64,000 nucleotides of DNA from Streptomyces sp. SLBN-118 (GTDB taxonomy: Bacteria > Actinomycetota > Actinomycetes > Streptomycetales > Streptomycetaceae): NCBI RefSeq assembly GCF_006715635.1, contig NZ_VFNP01000001.1, positions 3,162,001-3,226,000 of the forward strand. The letters run 5' to 3'. How positions within the stretch are numbered: position 1 is the stretch's first letter; the number at the start of each line of letters is the position of its first letter. Positions 26,758 to 35,713 of this stretch are shown here, piece by piece. A model generated the notes under the pieces. It ran no database searches. It saw nothing but the letters and a program-made list of their open reading frames with translations, and was not told the origin of the DNA. Position numbers and translations under genes: made by a program.

Positions 26758-27428
26758 TTGGGGGTGACCACCTTGTAGTTCTTCGGCACCTGGGCGTCCG
26801 GCCTGCGCAGATACATCGGCACCGGCGGCAGGCCTCCTTGATTCTCGAAGAACTCGGCCTCACCCGCTGCCAGTTTCTCGGCCGCCAGCGAGGCGAGCGC
26901 CCCGGCCGAGACATGCTCGGGCCCCCGGGCGTCCGGGAACGTCTCGGGGTAGAGCAGCGCACCGGCGCCGACGGCGGGCAGGCCCGCGAGTTGTTCGGCG
27001 ATGTCGGCGGGCCGGTCGACGGACGGCTCGCCCACGCGGGCGCGCGCGGACTCGTACCGCGCCCAGTACACCTCCTTGCGGCGGGCGTCCGTCGCCACCA
27101 CGAACGGCTCGTCGAGGCCGCAGGCGTAGGCGAGTCCGTCCAGCGTGCACAGCCCGTACACCGGCACCCCCAGCGCGGAGCCGAAGGTCGCGGCCGTCAC
27201 CAGGCCGACTCGCAGTCCGGTGTACGGACCCGGACCGACCCCGGCCACCACCGCCGTGACGGCGTCGAGTTTCACCCCCGCCTCGGCGAGGACGCGGTCG
27301 ACGGCGGGCAGCAGCAGCTCCCCATGGCGGCGCGAGTCGACGGACGAGGACTCGGCGACGACGGAGGTGCCGTCGTGGAGAGCGGCGGTGACGGCGGGGG
27401 TGGCGGTATCAACGGCGAGCAAGAGCAC
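26754..27428 (-). CDS. tsaB: t6A biosynthesis protein TsaB
   Basis: 224 aa ASKHA-fold paralogue of TsaD that acts as its non-catalytic partner in t6A synthesis. N-terminal LLAVDTATPAVTAAL and VAGVGPGPYTGLRVG are typical. GTG start at 27428. First gene of tsaB-rimI-tsaD-hypothetical, all linked by overlaps of 4 bp or gaps of a few bases. Divergent from the transpeptidase-like gene, about 100 bp between starts. Confidence 0.95.
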   Translation of the reverse strand: MLLLAVDTATPAVTAALHDGTSVVAESSSVDSRRHGELLLPAVDRVLAEAGVKLDAVTAVVAGVGPGPYTGLRVGLVTAATFGSALGVPVYGLCTLDGLAYACGLDEPFVVATDARRKEVYWARYESARARVGEPSVDRPADIAEQLAGLPAVGAGALLYPETFPDARGPEHVSAGALASLAAEKLAAGEAEFFENQGGLPPVPMYLRRPDAQVPKNYKVVTPK

Positions 27429-27531
27429 GCAAACAGCCTACGGCTCCGGCGGCCTGGCCACGGTGCCCCGTCCGAGCCTGCGGCTGCTGCTAACGTCGCA
27501 TGCGGATACGTACATCAGAAAGGTGGGCACG

Positions 27532-28092
27532 GTGGCACGGAGCAGCTCGGGTCTCGTGGCCGGGCTCACGGCGGCTGCGCTGGCCGTCGTCGGATTCCTC
27601 GCCTACCAGGCGTCGGCAAGCGCCCCCGACCAGTTCGGCGGGGCCGCGACGCCCAGTGCGGTCCCCTCGGCGCAGGCCTCCGGCGGCGCGGGGCAGAAGC
27701 CCAGGAACCCGCTGGCACTGCCCGCGAAATCGGGCAAGGGCATGCGTGTGGTGTACGCGCTCGGCGAGCGGCGCGTGTGGCTGGTGGGGCGGGGCGGCAA
27801 GCCGGAGCGGACGTTCGCGGTCATGCCGTCGACGGTCAGCCCGGCGCCCGGGGTGTACACCGTGACCTCGCGCTCCGGGAGCGTGCCCGGCTCGGACGGC
27901 GTGCGCATCGAGCATGTGGTGCGCTTCGCGAGCGTCGATCATGTGGCGATCGGCTTCAGTGCCGCGGTGGACGGGTCGATGGCGAGCCCGGACCCGGACA
28001 AGAAGACCGGCGGCGTACGGATGAAGCGCGCGGACGGCGACGCGATGTGGACATTCGCGGCGATCGGCTCGAAGGTCGTCGTCGTCCCGTAG
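27532..28092 (+). CDS. Membrane-anchored L,D-transpeptidase-like pseudoenzyme
   Basis: 186 aa. One N-terminal signal-anchor (about residues 7-27), a Pro/Ala/Gly linker, then a YkuD-like domain (70-186): RVVYALGERRVWLVGRGGK, PGVYTVTSRS, VRFASVDHVAIGFS, and a C-terminal GVRM...DAMWTFAAIGSKVVVV. In active L,D-transpeptidases the parallel segments read IGFH and SHGCVRM. Here they read IGFS (141-143) and KTGGVRM (158-164), so the active-site His, Ser-His and Cys are all gone. It is probably a non-catalytic wall- or transpeptidase-associated protein. GTG at 27532 has AAAGG at 8 nt; GTG 27523 has no room for one. Confidence 0.75.
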   Translation: MARSSSGLVAGLTAAALAVVGFLAYQASASAPDQFGGAATPSAVPSAQASGGAGQKPRNPLALPAKSGKGMRVVYALGERRVWLVGRGGKPERTFAVMPSTVSPAPGVYTVTSRSGSVPGSDGVRIEHVVRFASVDHVAIGFSAAVDGSMASPDPDKKTGGVRMKRADGDAMWTFAAIGSKVVVVP

Positions 28093-28128
28093 CGCGGCGT
28101 CCCGTGCGTCGGCGCACTTGACCCGAAC

Positions 28129-28155
28129 GGACTACGCCGCGTCGCGGCGTAGTCC
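28129..28155. terminator. Bidirectional terminator overlapping a coding end
   Basis: Perfect 12-bp stem GGACTACGCCGC (28129-28140) and complement (28144-28155) with a GTC loop. It lies after the transpeptidase-like gene (+). The last seven codons and stop of the small minus-strand gene are written inside the hairpin. Confidence 0.9.
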
Positions 28156-28317
28156 ACGCTCCCCGGGGTGCCGCTCGTCGCGGGGCGGGGTGGAGACCGC
28201 GCTGGCCGCCGCACACGACGCCAGCAGATCACGCATCGACAGGGCCGACGGTGACATCGGCACCGGCGGCGCCGACTGCTGCTGCCGCGGCTTGGACTCG
28301 CGCTCGGATGCCGACAT
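28132..28317 (-). CDS. Small hypothetical protein (61 aa)
   Basis: 61 aa, unrecognised. Start ATG at 28317 is preceded by a textbook AGGAGG at 5 nt, strong evidence that it is real. The protein has a polar Ser/Pro/Gln-rich first half, one short helix (SMRDLLASCAAASAV) with a single Cys and a charged tail (PGERGLRRDAA). No signal peptide. Its 3' end lies in a terminator stem. A 20-bp palindrome resembling an iron-type operator lies 30 bp upstream of the start. Confidence 0.7.
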   Translation of the reverse strand: MSASERESKPRQQQSAPPVPMSPSALSMRDLLASCAAASAVSTPPRDERHPGERGLRRDAA

Positions 28318-28347
28318 GGATGCCTCCTGGGGCTCCGGGGGCAGGCT

Positions 28348-28367
28348 TGGTTAGGTAGACCTAACCA
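28348..28367. promoter_or_regulatory. Perfect palindromic candidate operator upstream of the 61-aa gene
   Basis: TGGTTAGGT, 2-nt centre, ACCTAACCA: 9-bp arms. A second perfect dyad, AGACCT-AACC-AGGTCT (28357-28372), overlaps it. The stretch from 28351 agrees at 13 of 19 positions with the DtxR-family iron box TTAGGTTAGCCTAACCTAA, but the symmetry axis differs, so the regulator is uncertain. Confidence 0.6.
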
Positions 28368-28448
28368 GGTCTCAGTACCATGTGACCACGCCCGGTACGG
28401 CCCGCGCAACATTTTGCCGACGTCTTGTCGGAACGACCAACGCTTTCT

Positions 28449-28482
28449 GCGCGCGTCGCGCGCCCGGACGGGCCCGGGCCCG
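28449..28482 (-). terminator. Candidate terminator after tsaE
   Basis: GCGCGC-GTC-GCGCGC (28449-28463) followed closely by the self-complementary CGGGCCCGGGCCCG (28468-28481), just past the tsaE stop codon. Either could fold; no U-tract follows, as is usual in Streptomyces. Confidence 0.4.
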
Positions 28483-28484
28483 GC

Positions 28485-29000
28485 TCAGACCCCCAGGGCC
28501 GCCAGGTCCACCTGCGCCCAGCGGGCGCCGAAGGCCGTCAGGGTGACCTCGCGGTGGTCGTCCACCGTGTCGCCGACCATCCGGTGGATCAGCACATGCA
28601 GCCGGTCCTCCGACAGGTCCTCGACCTTGCCGACGCCCCACTCCACGACCACCACCGACTCCGGCAGCGAGACGTCGAGATCGAGGTCCTCCATCTCGTC
28701 GAGCCCGCCGCCCAGGCGGTACGCGTCGACATGGACCAGGGCCGGGCCTCCGGTCAGCGAGGGGTGGACGCGCGCGATGACAAAGGTCGGGGAGGTGACG
28801 GCGCCGCGGACCCCGAGGCCCTCGCCCAGGCCCCGGGTCAGCGTCGTCTTGCCCGCGCCGAGCTCGCCGGTGAGCATCACCAGATCGCCGGGGCGCAGCA
28901 GCTTCGCGAGGCTGCGCCCCAACTCCTGCATCTGCTCGGGGGACTCGACAAGGAGACGGGCGGCGGCAGACTCAGCCGCCGGGCTGTGCGGTGCTTCCAT
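28485..29000 (-). CDS. tsaE: t6A ATPase TsaE
   Basis: 171 aa P-loop ATPase that regulates the TsaB-TsaD complex. Walker A GELGAGKTT (45-53), SPTFVIA, HVDAYRL and VEWGVGKVEDL are all family features. ATG at 29000 lies 28 bp inside the end of the alpha/beta hydrolase gene; an in-frame TTG at 29009 is an alternative. Neither has a clear Shine-Dalgarno, so coupling to the upstream gene is likely. The alr-hydrolase-tsaE order is typical of Streptomyces. Confidence 0.95.
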   Translation of the reverse strand: MEAPHSPAAESAAARLLVESPEQMQELGRSLAKLLRPGDLVMLTGELGAGKTTLTRGLGEGLGVRGAVTSPTFVIARVHPSLTGGPALVHVDAYRLGGGLDEMEDLDLDVSLPESVVVVEWGVGKVEDLSEDRLHVLIHRMVGDTVDDHREVTLTAFGARWAQVDLAALGV

Positions 29001-30198
29001 ACGGGCCAACGTTAGCCGGTGCCGGGACCGCGCCGACCCGGGCCAGCAGGTCCGCCAGCCGGTCGGTGACGACCTCCGGGTGCTCCAGCATCACCAGGTG
29101 CCCGGCGTCCGGCACGATCACCAGCTCCGAGTCCGGCAGCAGGTCCGCGATCGCCTCGCTGTGCGAGCTCGGCGTCACCAGATCCTTGTCACCGGCCAGA
29201 ACGAGAACCGGGACTTCCTGGAAGATCTCCAGCGCCCCGGCCTTGTCGTGCTCGACGAAGGCCGGATAGAACTCCGCGACCACATCGATCGGGGTCGACT
29301 CGATGAGCCGCTCCGCGAACCGCGCGACGGCCGGGTCCACGTCCTTGGACGAGAACGAATACCGCTTGATCAGGCCGGCGAAGAGATCCGCGGTGGCCCG
29401 CCGGCCCCGCTCGACCAGTTCGGCCTGCGAGCCGAGCGCCTTGAGGACGCCGGGCAGCACGCGCCGTACGGCGTTCACCCCCGCGACCGGCAGCCCGTAG
29501 TTGACCTCGCCGAGCTGCCCGGCCGAGGTGCCGACGAAGGCGACCCCGACGACCCGCTCCCGTACGAGCTCCGGGAACTGCTCGGCGAGCGCCATCACCG
29601 TCATCCCGCCCATGGAATGCCCGATCAGGACCAGCGGGCCGTCGGGGGCGGCCGTGTCGATGACCGCCTTGAGGTCGCGGCCCAGCTGGTCGATGGTGAC
29701 CGGAACGCTGTCCGGTCCCGACTGGGATGCGCCCCGGTCCGAGCGGCCGTGGCTGCGCTGGTCCCAGTGCACCGTGCGCACGAGGCCGCGCAGTGCGGCG
29801 CGCTGGAAGTGCCAGGAGTCCTGGCTCAGGCAGTAGCCGTGGCTGAAGACGACGGTGACGGGCGCGGGCACCTTGCGGCCGAAGAGCCGGCGGCGGCGGG
29901 GGGCGCCCGCCTCCGGATCCAGCTCGTCCGCCTCGTAGTAGAGCTGGGTGCCGTCGCCGGCAGCCGCCGTGCCCGGCAGGCCGCGCAGGGAGCCGTACGG
30001 CCCCGAGGCGTCCAGCGCGAGCCGGGCCTTCTTGCGCATGCCGCGGCCGACCGTGAGGCGCTCGACCGCGACGCCCGCGGCCGCGCCGGCCGCGATCACA
30101 CCTATCGCGGCGCCGGCGATGCCCGCCTTGCGCCAGTTGCCCGTCGTGGCGACCGTCGCCGCGGCCGCCACGACGTCCCCCGTGCTGGTCTCGCTCAC
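28972..30198 (-). CDS. Alpha/beta hydrolase with N-terminal membrane segment
   Basis: 408 aa. A hydrophobic segment (about residues 25-46) is followed by an alpha/beta-hydrolase domain: oxyanion region VVFSHGYCLSQDSW, nucleophile elbow GHSMGG, acid in LAGDKDLVTP and catalytic His in PDAGHLVMLEHPE. Substrate unknown. GTG at 30198 with GGAG at 7 nt. It starts 10 bp after alr and overlaps tsaE, so it belongs to the alr operon. Confidence 0.9.
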   Translation of the reverse strand: MSETSTGDVVAAAATVATTGNWRKAGIAGAAIGVIAAGAAAGVAVERLTVGRGMRKKARLALDASGPYGSLRGLPGTAAAGDGTQLYYEADELDPEAGAPRRRRLFGRKVPAPVTVVFSHGYCLSQDSWHFQRAALRGLVRTVHWDQRSHGRSDRGASQSGPDSVPVTIDQLGRDLKAVIDTAAPDGPLVLIGHSMGGMTVMALAEQFPELVRERVVGVAFVGTSAGQLGEVNYGLPVAGVNAVRRVLPGVLKALGSQAELVERGRRATADLFAGLIKRYSFSSKDVDPAVARFAERLIESTPIDVVAEFYPAFVEHDKAGALEIFQEVPVLVLAGDKDLVTPSSHSEAIADLLPDSELVIVPDAGHLVMLEHPEVVTDRLADLLARVGAVPAPANVGPYGSTAQPGG

Positions 30199-30208
30199 CG
30201 TGCCGCTC

Positions 30209-31366
30209 CTACTCGTCGGAGTCCTCGTTCAGGTAGACGCGCGGAACCCTCGTTCCGATGCGGGTGACGATCTCGTACGCGATGGTGCCGGCCGCCTCGG
30301 CCCAGTCCTCGGCGGTCGGCTCGCCCCGGTCGCCCGGGCCGAACAGCACCGCTTCGGCGCCCTCGGCGACCGCCCCGCCGTCCGGTCCGAGGTCGACCAC
30401 GAACTGGTCCATGGCTACCCGGCCCGCGACCCGGCGCCACCTGCCGCCCACCAGAACCGGTCCCCGGCCCGAGGCATGGCGCGGTATGCCGTCCGCGTAG
30501 CCGAGGGGGACGAGGCCGAGCGTCGTCTCGTCCGCCGTGACGTAGTGATGCCCGTAGCTGACGCCGTGACCGGCCGGGACCTGCTTGACCAGGGCCATGG
30601 ACGCGGCGAGCGTCATCACGGGCCGCAGCCCGAAGTCCGCCGGCGTGCCCAGCTCTGGGCTGGGCGAGATGCCGTATGTGGCGATGCCGGTCCGGACGAG
30701 GTCGAAGTGCGTCTCGGGAAGGGTCAGCGTGGCCGGGGAGTTGGCGAGGTGCCGGACTTCGGGGGTGATGCCCGCCTTCTCGGCGTACGCCACCAGGTCA
30801 CGGAACATGCCCAGCTGGGCGTTGATCGAGGGGTGTCCGGGCTCGTCGGCACAGGCGAGGTGCGACCACAGGCCGGTGACCTCGACCGTGCCCTCGGCCT
30901 CGGCGGCGAGCGCGGCGGCGACCAGTTCGGGCCAGTCGGCCGGCTGGCAGCCGTTGCGCCCGAGGCCGGTGTCGGCCTTGAGCTGGATCATGGCCGGGCG
31001 TCCCACCTCACGGGCGGCGGCGGTGACCTCCCGAAGGGCCCACAGACCGCTCACCGACATGTCGAGGTCGGCTTCGATGCCCTCACGCCAGGGCCCGCCC
31101 GGTGTCCACAGCCAGCACATCACGCGCCCCTGGATACCCGCTGCGCGCAGGGCGAGAGCCTCGTGGGGTGTGGCGGTGCCGAGCCAGGTGGCGCCCGCCT
31201 TGAGCGCGGCCTTCGCGCAGGGCACCATTCCGTGTCCGTACGCGTCCGACTTCACGACGGTCATCAGGGCAGCACGGGGTGCGCGGGCACGAAGCGCGCG
31301 GACGTTGGCGCGCAGGGCCGCGAGGTCGATCTCGGCACGGGCTCTCAGTGACGGTGTCTGGCTCAT
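30209..31366 (-). CDS. alr: Alanine racemase
   Basis: 385 aa PLP enzyme making D-alanine for peptidoglycan. The PLP lysine is in MTVVKSDAYGHG (about residue 36-39), the opposing catalytic Tyr in GHGVSYGHHY, and RVAMDQFVVDLG is typical. ATG at 31366 chosen over in-frame 31408 because the family begins at this point. First gene of alr-hydrolase-tsaE. The supply of D-Ala links it to glmS and glmM nearby. Confidence 0.97.
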   Translation of the reverse strand: MSQTPSLRARAEIDLAALRANVRALRARAPRAALMTVVKSDAYGHGMVPCAKAALKAGATWLGTATPHEALALRAAGIQGRVMCWLWTPGGPWREGIEADLDMSVSGLWALREVTAAAREVGRPAMIQLKADTGLGRNGCQPADWPELVAAALAAEAEGTVEVTGLWSHLACADEPGHPSINAQLGMFRDLVAYAEKAGITPEVRHLANSPATLTLPETHFDLVRTGIATYGISPSPELGTPADFGLRPVMTLAASMALVKQVPAGHGVSYGHHYVTADETTLGLVPLGYADGIPRHASGRGPVLVGGRWRRVAGRVAMDQFVVDLGPDGGAVAEGAEAVLFGPGDRGEPTAEDWAEAAGTIAYEIVTRIGTRVPRVYLNEDSDE

Positions 31367-31431
31367 CGCGCCCCAGTGTCTCAGAGCCGTACGACAGCGC
31401 TCGTGCAACTGTTGTGCGGTTCCTCACGGGA

Positions 31432-31450
31432 TCTCCGCCTGAGGCGGAGA
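31432..31450 (-). terminator. Hairpin between nnrD/E and alr
   Basis: TCTCCGCC (31432-31439), TGA loop, GGCGGAGA (31443-31450): a perfect 8-bp stem 21 bp past the end of the upstream gene. It probably closes the glmS-acpS-nnr operon. Confidence 0.7.
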
Positions 31451-31471
31451 AGGAGCCGGGTGGGGGGTTCC

Positions 31472-32917
31472 TCAATCCTGGACGTCGCGCCACGCGTACG
31501 GCAGCGCGTCCGCCACCTCGTACGACGTGATCGGCGTGCCCCGCGACGCCGCGTGTCGCGCCGCCAGGCCGTGCAGATACGCCGCCACCGACCCCGCGTC
31601 CCGCGCGTCCAGGCCCGTGGCCAGCAGCGAGCCCGCCAGGCCGGACAGGACGTCGCCGCTTCCTGCCGTGGCCAGCCACGGCGTGCCCATGGGGTTCACG
31701 CGGACCGGCGACCGGCCGCCGTCCGGCGCGGCGACCAGCGTGGTCGAGCCCTTGAGCAGCACCGTCGCCCCGTAGCGATCGGCCAGGTCCCGTACGGAGG
31801 CGAGCCGGGCGGACTCGACGTCCTCGCGGGGTACGCCCAGCAGCGCGGCCGCCTCCCCCGCGTGCGGGGTCAGCAGCGTGGGCGCGCTCCTTCCCCGCAC
31901 CACCGCCGCGTCCACCAGCCGCAGCCCGTCCGCGTCGACCAGCACCGGAACGTCGGAGTCGAGCACGTCCCGTACCGCATCCACCGCATCGACCCCGTCG
32001 CCGAGACCCGGGCCGACCACCCACGCCTGCACGCGGCCCGCCTTCGACGGCGGCCCGCCGTGCACCAGGGCCTCGGGGAAACGGGCGATCACGGCGTCGG
32101 CCGCGGGCCCGACATACCGCACGGCGCCCGCCCCGCCGCGCAGTGCGCCCGCGACGGCGAGCACGGCGGCGCCCGGGTAGCGCGCGGACCCGGCGACCAC
32201 GCCGACGACGCCCCGCCGGTACTTGTCGCTCTCGGCGGCCGGGGCCGGCAACAACTGCGCCACATCGATGTGTTGGAGCGCCTCGACATCGGGCACGGAC
32301 GGCAGGTGGTCCTCGAGACCGATGCCGACCAGCCGCACCGTCCCCGCGTACTCCCGTGCCGGATCGATCAGCAGCGCCGGCTTGTACGTGCCGAACGTCA
32401 CCGTCGCATCGGCGTGCAGGGCCTCGCCGTGCACCTCGCCGCTGTCCGCCTCGACCCCGCTCGGGAGATCGACCGCGACGAGGACCGCGTCGGACCCGCG
32501 CGCGGCCCGGACCACGGGCACCGCGTCCGGGCGCAGTCCGCCGTGGCCGCCGATCCCGGTCACTCCGTCCAGCACCAAGTCGGCGGCGGCCAGCACCTCG
32601 AAGGGGTCGTCAGCGACCCGTCCGCCCGCGCCGAGCAGCGCCGCCAGGCCGCCCTCGTGGGCGCGCGAGCCGAGCAGCACGGCCGTGACGCCCGCCCCGC
32701 GCCGGGCAAGGCGCGCCCCCGCGTACAGCGCGTCGCCCCCGTTGTCCCCGCTGCCGACGAGCAGCACGACTCTGGCTCCGTACACCCGGCCCAGCAGATC
32801 CGCGCAGGCGGCGGCCAGTCCGGCGGCCGCGCGTTGCATGAGCGCGCCCCGAGGCAGGCGGGCCATCAGCTCTGCCTCGGCAGCCCGGACGGTCTCCACG
32901 CTGTAAGCGGTACGCAT
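31472..32917 (-). CDS. nnrD: Bifunctional NAD(P)H-hydrate epimerase / ADP-dependent dehydratase
   Basis: 481 aa repair enzyme for hydrated NAD(P)H. The N-terminal epimerase domain (YjeF_N, about residues 1-215) has VLLVGSGDNGGDALYAGARL and VDLPSGVEADSG. The C-terminal ADP-dependent dehydratase domain (about 225-481) has KYRRGVVGVVAGSARYPGA, LTPHAGEAAALLG and the ATP/ADP loop AGSGDVLSGL. Both halves look intact. ATG at 32917 with GGAGGG upstream, 4 bp after acpS. Confidence 0.95.
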   Translation of the reverse strand: MRTAYSVETVRAAEAELMARLPRGALMQRAAAGLAAACADLLGRVYGARVVLLVGSGDNGGDALYAGARLARRGAGVTAVLLGSRAHEGGLAALLGAGGRVADDPFEVLAAADLVLDGVTGIGGHGGLRPDAVPVVRAARGSDAVLVAVDLPSGVEADSGEVHGEALHADATVTFGTYKPALLIDPAREYAGTVRLVGIGLEDHLPSVPDVEALQHIDVAQLLPAPAAESDKYRRGVVGVVAGSARYPGAAVLAVAGALRGGAGAVRYVGPAADAVIARFPEALVHGGPPSKAGRVQAWVVGPGLGDGVDAVDAVRDVLDSDVPVLVDADGLRLVDAAVVRGRSAPTLLTPHAGEAAALLGVPREDVESARLASVRDLADRYGATVLLKGSTTLVAAPDGGRSPVRVNPMGTPWLATAGSGDVLSGLAGSLLATGLDARDAGSVAAYLHGLAARHAASRGTPITSYEVADALPYAWRDVQD

Positions 32918-32921
32918 ACGC

Positions 32922-33290
32922 TCAACCCTCCGCGATCACCACGGCCGACGCCACCCCCGCATCATGACTGAGCGACACATGCCAGGACTGCACACCGAGC
33001 TCGGCCGCCCGCGCCGCGACCGTCCCGCGCACCCGCAGCCGCGGCTGCCCGCTGTCCTCGACGTACACCTCGGCGTCCGTCCAGTGCAGTCCCCCGGGCG
33101 CGCCGAGCGCCTTGGCGACGGCCTCCTTGGCGGCGAACCGGGCCGCGAGGGAGGCGTAACCGCGCTGCTCGCCACTCGGCAGCAGCAACTCCCGTTCCAG
33201 GAAGACCCGTTCGGCCATCCCGGGCGTACGCCTCAGCGATGCGGCGAACCTGTCGATCTCGGCGACGTCGATCCCCACCCCGATGATCAT
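32922..33290 (-). CDS. acpS: Holo-[acyl-carrier-protein] synthase AcpS
   Basis: 122 aa. Transfers 4'-phosphopantetheine from CoA to acyl carrier proteins. Mg-binding motifs are [10 protein letters not shown] (D8) and [12 protein letters not shown]. Start overlaps the glmS stop by 4 bp (ATGA). Cytoplasmic, homotrimeric by family. Confidence 0.96.
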   Translation of the reverse strand: MIIGVGIDVAEIDRFAASLRRTPGMAERVFLERELLLPSGEQRGYASLAARFAAKEAVAKALGAPGGLHWTDAEVYVEDSGQPRLRVRGTVAARAAELGVQSWHVSLSHDAGVASAVVIAEG

Positions 33291-35134
33291 TCGACGGTGA
33301 CAGACTTCGCGAGGTTGCGGGGCTGGTCGACGTCGTTGCCGCGCGCCGTCGCCAGCTCGCAGGCGAAGACCTGCAGGGGCACGGTCGCCACCAGCGGTTG
33401 CAGCAGCGTCGGCGTCGCCGGGATCCGGATGAGATGGTCCGCGTACGGCACGACCGTCTCGTCCCCCTCCTCGGCGATCACGATCGTGCGGGCCCCGCGC
33501 GCCCGGATCTCCTGGATATTCGAGACGATCTTGTCGTGCAGAACGGAGCGCCCGCGAGGTGAGGGCACCACGACCACCACCGGCAGATCCTCCTCGATCA
33601 GAGCGATCGGCCCGTGTTTGAGCTCACCGGCCGCAAAGCCCTCCGCGTGCATGTACGCGAGCTCCTTGAGCTTGAGTGCGCCCTCCAGCGCCACCGGGTA
33701 GCCCACATGACGCCCCAGGAACAGCACCGTGTCCTTGTCGGCGAGGGAGCGTGCCAGCTCCCGTACCGGCTCCATCGTGTCCAGGACCCTGTCGACCTCG
33801 CCGGAGACCTGCGCCAGGTCCCGGATGACGGCCTGGATCTCGTCGCCCCACTTGGTGCCGCGCAGCTGGCCCAGGTACAGCGCCACCAGATAACAGGCCA
33901 CCAACTGCGTCAGAAACGCCTTCGTGGAGGCGACCGCGACCTCGGGACCGGCGTGCGTGTAGAGCACCGCGTCGGACTCCCGCGGGATGGTCGAGCCGTT
34001 CGTATTGCAGATGGCCAGCACCGTCGCGCCCTGCTCGCGCGCGTGCCGCACGGCCATCAGGGTGTCCATCGTCTCGCCGGACTGTGAGATCGCGATCACC
34101 AGCGTGCGCTGGTCCAGGATCGGGTCCCGGTAGCGGAATTCGCTCGCCAGCTCCACCTCACAGGGGACACGGGTCCAGTGCTCGATGGCGTACTTGGCGA
34201 TCATCCCGGCGTGAAAGGCCGTACCGCAGGCCACGATGACGACCTTGTTCGCCTCGCGCAGCACCGAAACCGGGATCCGCACCTCGTCGAGGCTGAGGGA
34301 GCCCTCCATGTCGATCCGGCCGAGCAGGGTGTCGGCGACCGCCTTCGGCTGCTCGGCGATCTCCTTCAGCATGAAGTAGTCGTAACCGCCCTTCTCGGCG
34401 GCCGACGCGTCCCAGTCCACGTGGTACGTGCGCACCTGTGCGGGCGCCCCGTCGAAGTCGGTGACGCTCACACCCTCCCGGCGCAGCTCCACCACCTGGT
34501 CCTGCCCCAGCTCGATGGCCGAGCGTGTGTGCGCGATGAAGGCGGCCACGTCGGAGGCGAGGAAGGACTCGCCCTCACCGACGCCGACGACCAGCGGGGA
34601 GTTCCGCCGAGCGCCCACCACGACGTCCGGCTCGTCCGCGTGCACGGCGACCAGCGTGAAGGCTCCCTGAAGCTGCCGGCACACCTGGCGCATCGACTCG
34701 GCCAGGTCGCCGCACGACGAGAAGGACTCGGCAAGCAGATGCGCCACGACCTCGGTGTCGGTCTCCGACGCCAACTCGTGCCCGCGGTCGGTCAACTCGG
34801 CCCGCAGGGCGGCGAAGTTCTCGATGATCCCGTTGTGTACGACGGCGACGCGTCCCGCGTTGTCCAGATGAGGGTGGGCGTTGGTGTCGGTGGGCCCGCC
34901 ATGGGTGGCCCACCGGGTGTGCCCGATGCCGGTGGAGCCGCTCGGCAGCGGTCTGCCCACCAGCTCCTTCTCCAGATTGACGAGCTTGCCCGCCTTCTTC
35001 GCCGCGGCAAGCCCACCGTCGGCGAGTACCGCCACACCGGCCGAGTCGTAGCCCCGGTACTCGAGCCGCTTGAGGCCCGCGATGACCACATCAAGCGCCG
35101 ACTGTCCGCCGACGTAACCCACGATTCCGCACAT
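33287..35134 (-). CDS. glmS: Glutamine-fructose-6-phosphate aminotransferase GlmS
   Basis: 615 aa. Makes glucosamine-6-phosphate from fructose-6-phosphate and glutamine. Cys2 of MCGIVGYVG is the N-terminal nucleophile; [13 protein letters not shown] and HNGIIEN belong to the glutaminase domain (about 1-230). Two SIS domains follow ([38 protein letters not shown]), ending AKSVTVE. First of glmS-acpS-nnr. Only about 60 bp separate it from the ABC-transporter remnant, so its promoter may lie in or beyond that remnant. Confidence 0.97.
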   Translation of the reverse strand: MCGIVGYVGGQSALDVVIAGLKRLEYRGYDSAGVAVLADGGLAAAKKAGKLVNLEKELVGRPLPSGSTGIGHTRWATHGGPTDTNAHPHLDNAGRVAVVHNGIIENFAALRAELTDRGHELASETDTEVVAHLLAESFSSCGDLAESMRQVCRQLQGAFTLVAVHADEPDVVVGARRNSPLVVGVGEGESFLASDVAAFIAHTRSAIELGQDQVVELRREGVSVTDFDGAPAQVRTYHVDWDASAAEKGGYDYFMLKEIAEQPKAVADTLLGRIDMEGSLSLDEVRIPVSVLREANKVVIVACGTAFHAGMIAKYAIEHWTRVPCEVELASEFRYRDPILDQRTLVIAISQSGETMDTLMAVRHAREQGATVLAICNTNGSTIPRESDAVLYTHAGPEVAVASTKAFLTQLVACYLVALYLGQLRGTKWGDEIQAVIRDLAQVSGEVDRVLDTMEPVRELARSLADKDTVLFLGRHVGYPVALEGALKLKELAYMHAEGFAAGELKHGPIALIEEDLPVVVVVPSPRGRSVLHDKIVSNIQEIRARGARTIVIAEEGDETVVPYADHLIRIPATPTLLQPLVATVPLQVFACELATARGNDVDQPRNLAKSVTVE

Positions 35135-35193
35135 GTCGGCAGCCTACGGCCCGCGCCCGTCACGTCCCAGACAGCAGGCGTGCACCGGCCGGG

Positions 35194-35563
35194 TCACGCT
35201 TTCGCCCGGTACGCCCGCATCGCCAACGGGTAGAACACAGCGGCTATCCCGGCAGCCCACGCCAGCGACCACAGCACCGGCCCCGCGACCGGACCGCCGA
35301 GCAGCAGACCGCGGTACGCGTCCGACAGATGAGTGACCGGGTTGACGTCGCTCCACGCCTGGAGCCAGCCCGGCATCGTGTCGACCATCACGAACGCGCT
35401 GCTGGTGAAGGTGATCGGGAAGATGATCGTGAAGGCGAACGCCGCCATTGGGCCCGAGCAGACCCAGCACCGTGCCCGTACGGGCCGCCAGATCCACTCC
35501 CGCCAGGGCCTCGGTCTCCTTGAACCGCTTGGCCAGGCCTTCCGCCTGAATCGCATACGTCAT
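35194..35563 (-). pseudogene. Deletion remnant of a DrrA/DrrB-type ABC transporter gene pair
   Basis: From ATG 35563 (GAGGGG ribosome site) the frame reads MTYAIQAEGLAKRFKETEAL and on to GLLGPNG, the start of an ABC ATPase up to the middle of its Walker A. At about 35450 the homology switches, in another frame, to the C-terminal ~85 residues of an ABC-2 permease (AAFAFTIIFPITF, VNPVTHLSDAYRGLLLGG, FYPLAMRAYRAKA), which ends at 35194. The rest of the ATPase and most of the permease are missing, so one deletion of well over 1 kb fused two genes out of frame. Neither product can function. Confidence 0.85.
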
Positions 35564-35713
35564 GGGTCCACCCCTCGGGGTTCGCGGACGTCGGCAGGCG
35601 TCCATCTTTTCCATAACTGTGACGTATGCCACTGACATTCCGCCGGGCCCCCGGCCCCCTCGCGTGATGGATCCCACCCGCCGCACAGGCCCGCCACACC
35701 CGACAATGGCCAT

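Noticed and set aside
28348..28372. Calling a definite DmdR/IdeR iron box
   Set aside because: Half-site spacing and symmetry axis do not match the known box (13 of 19 positions), so I list it only as a candidate operator.
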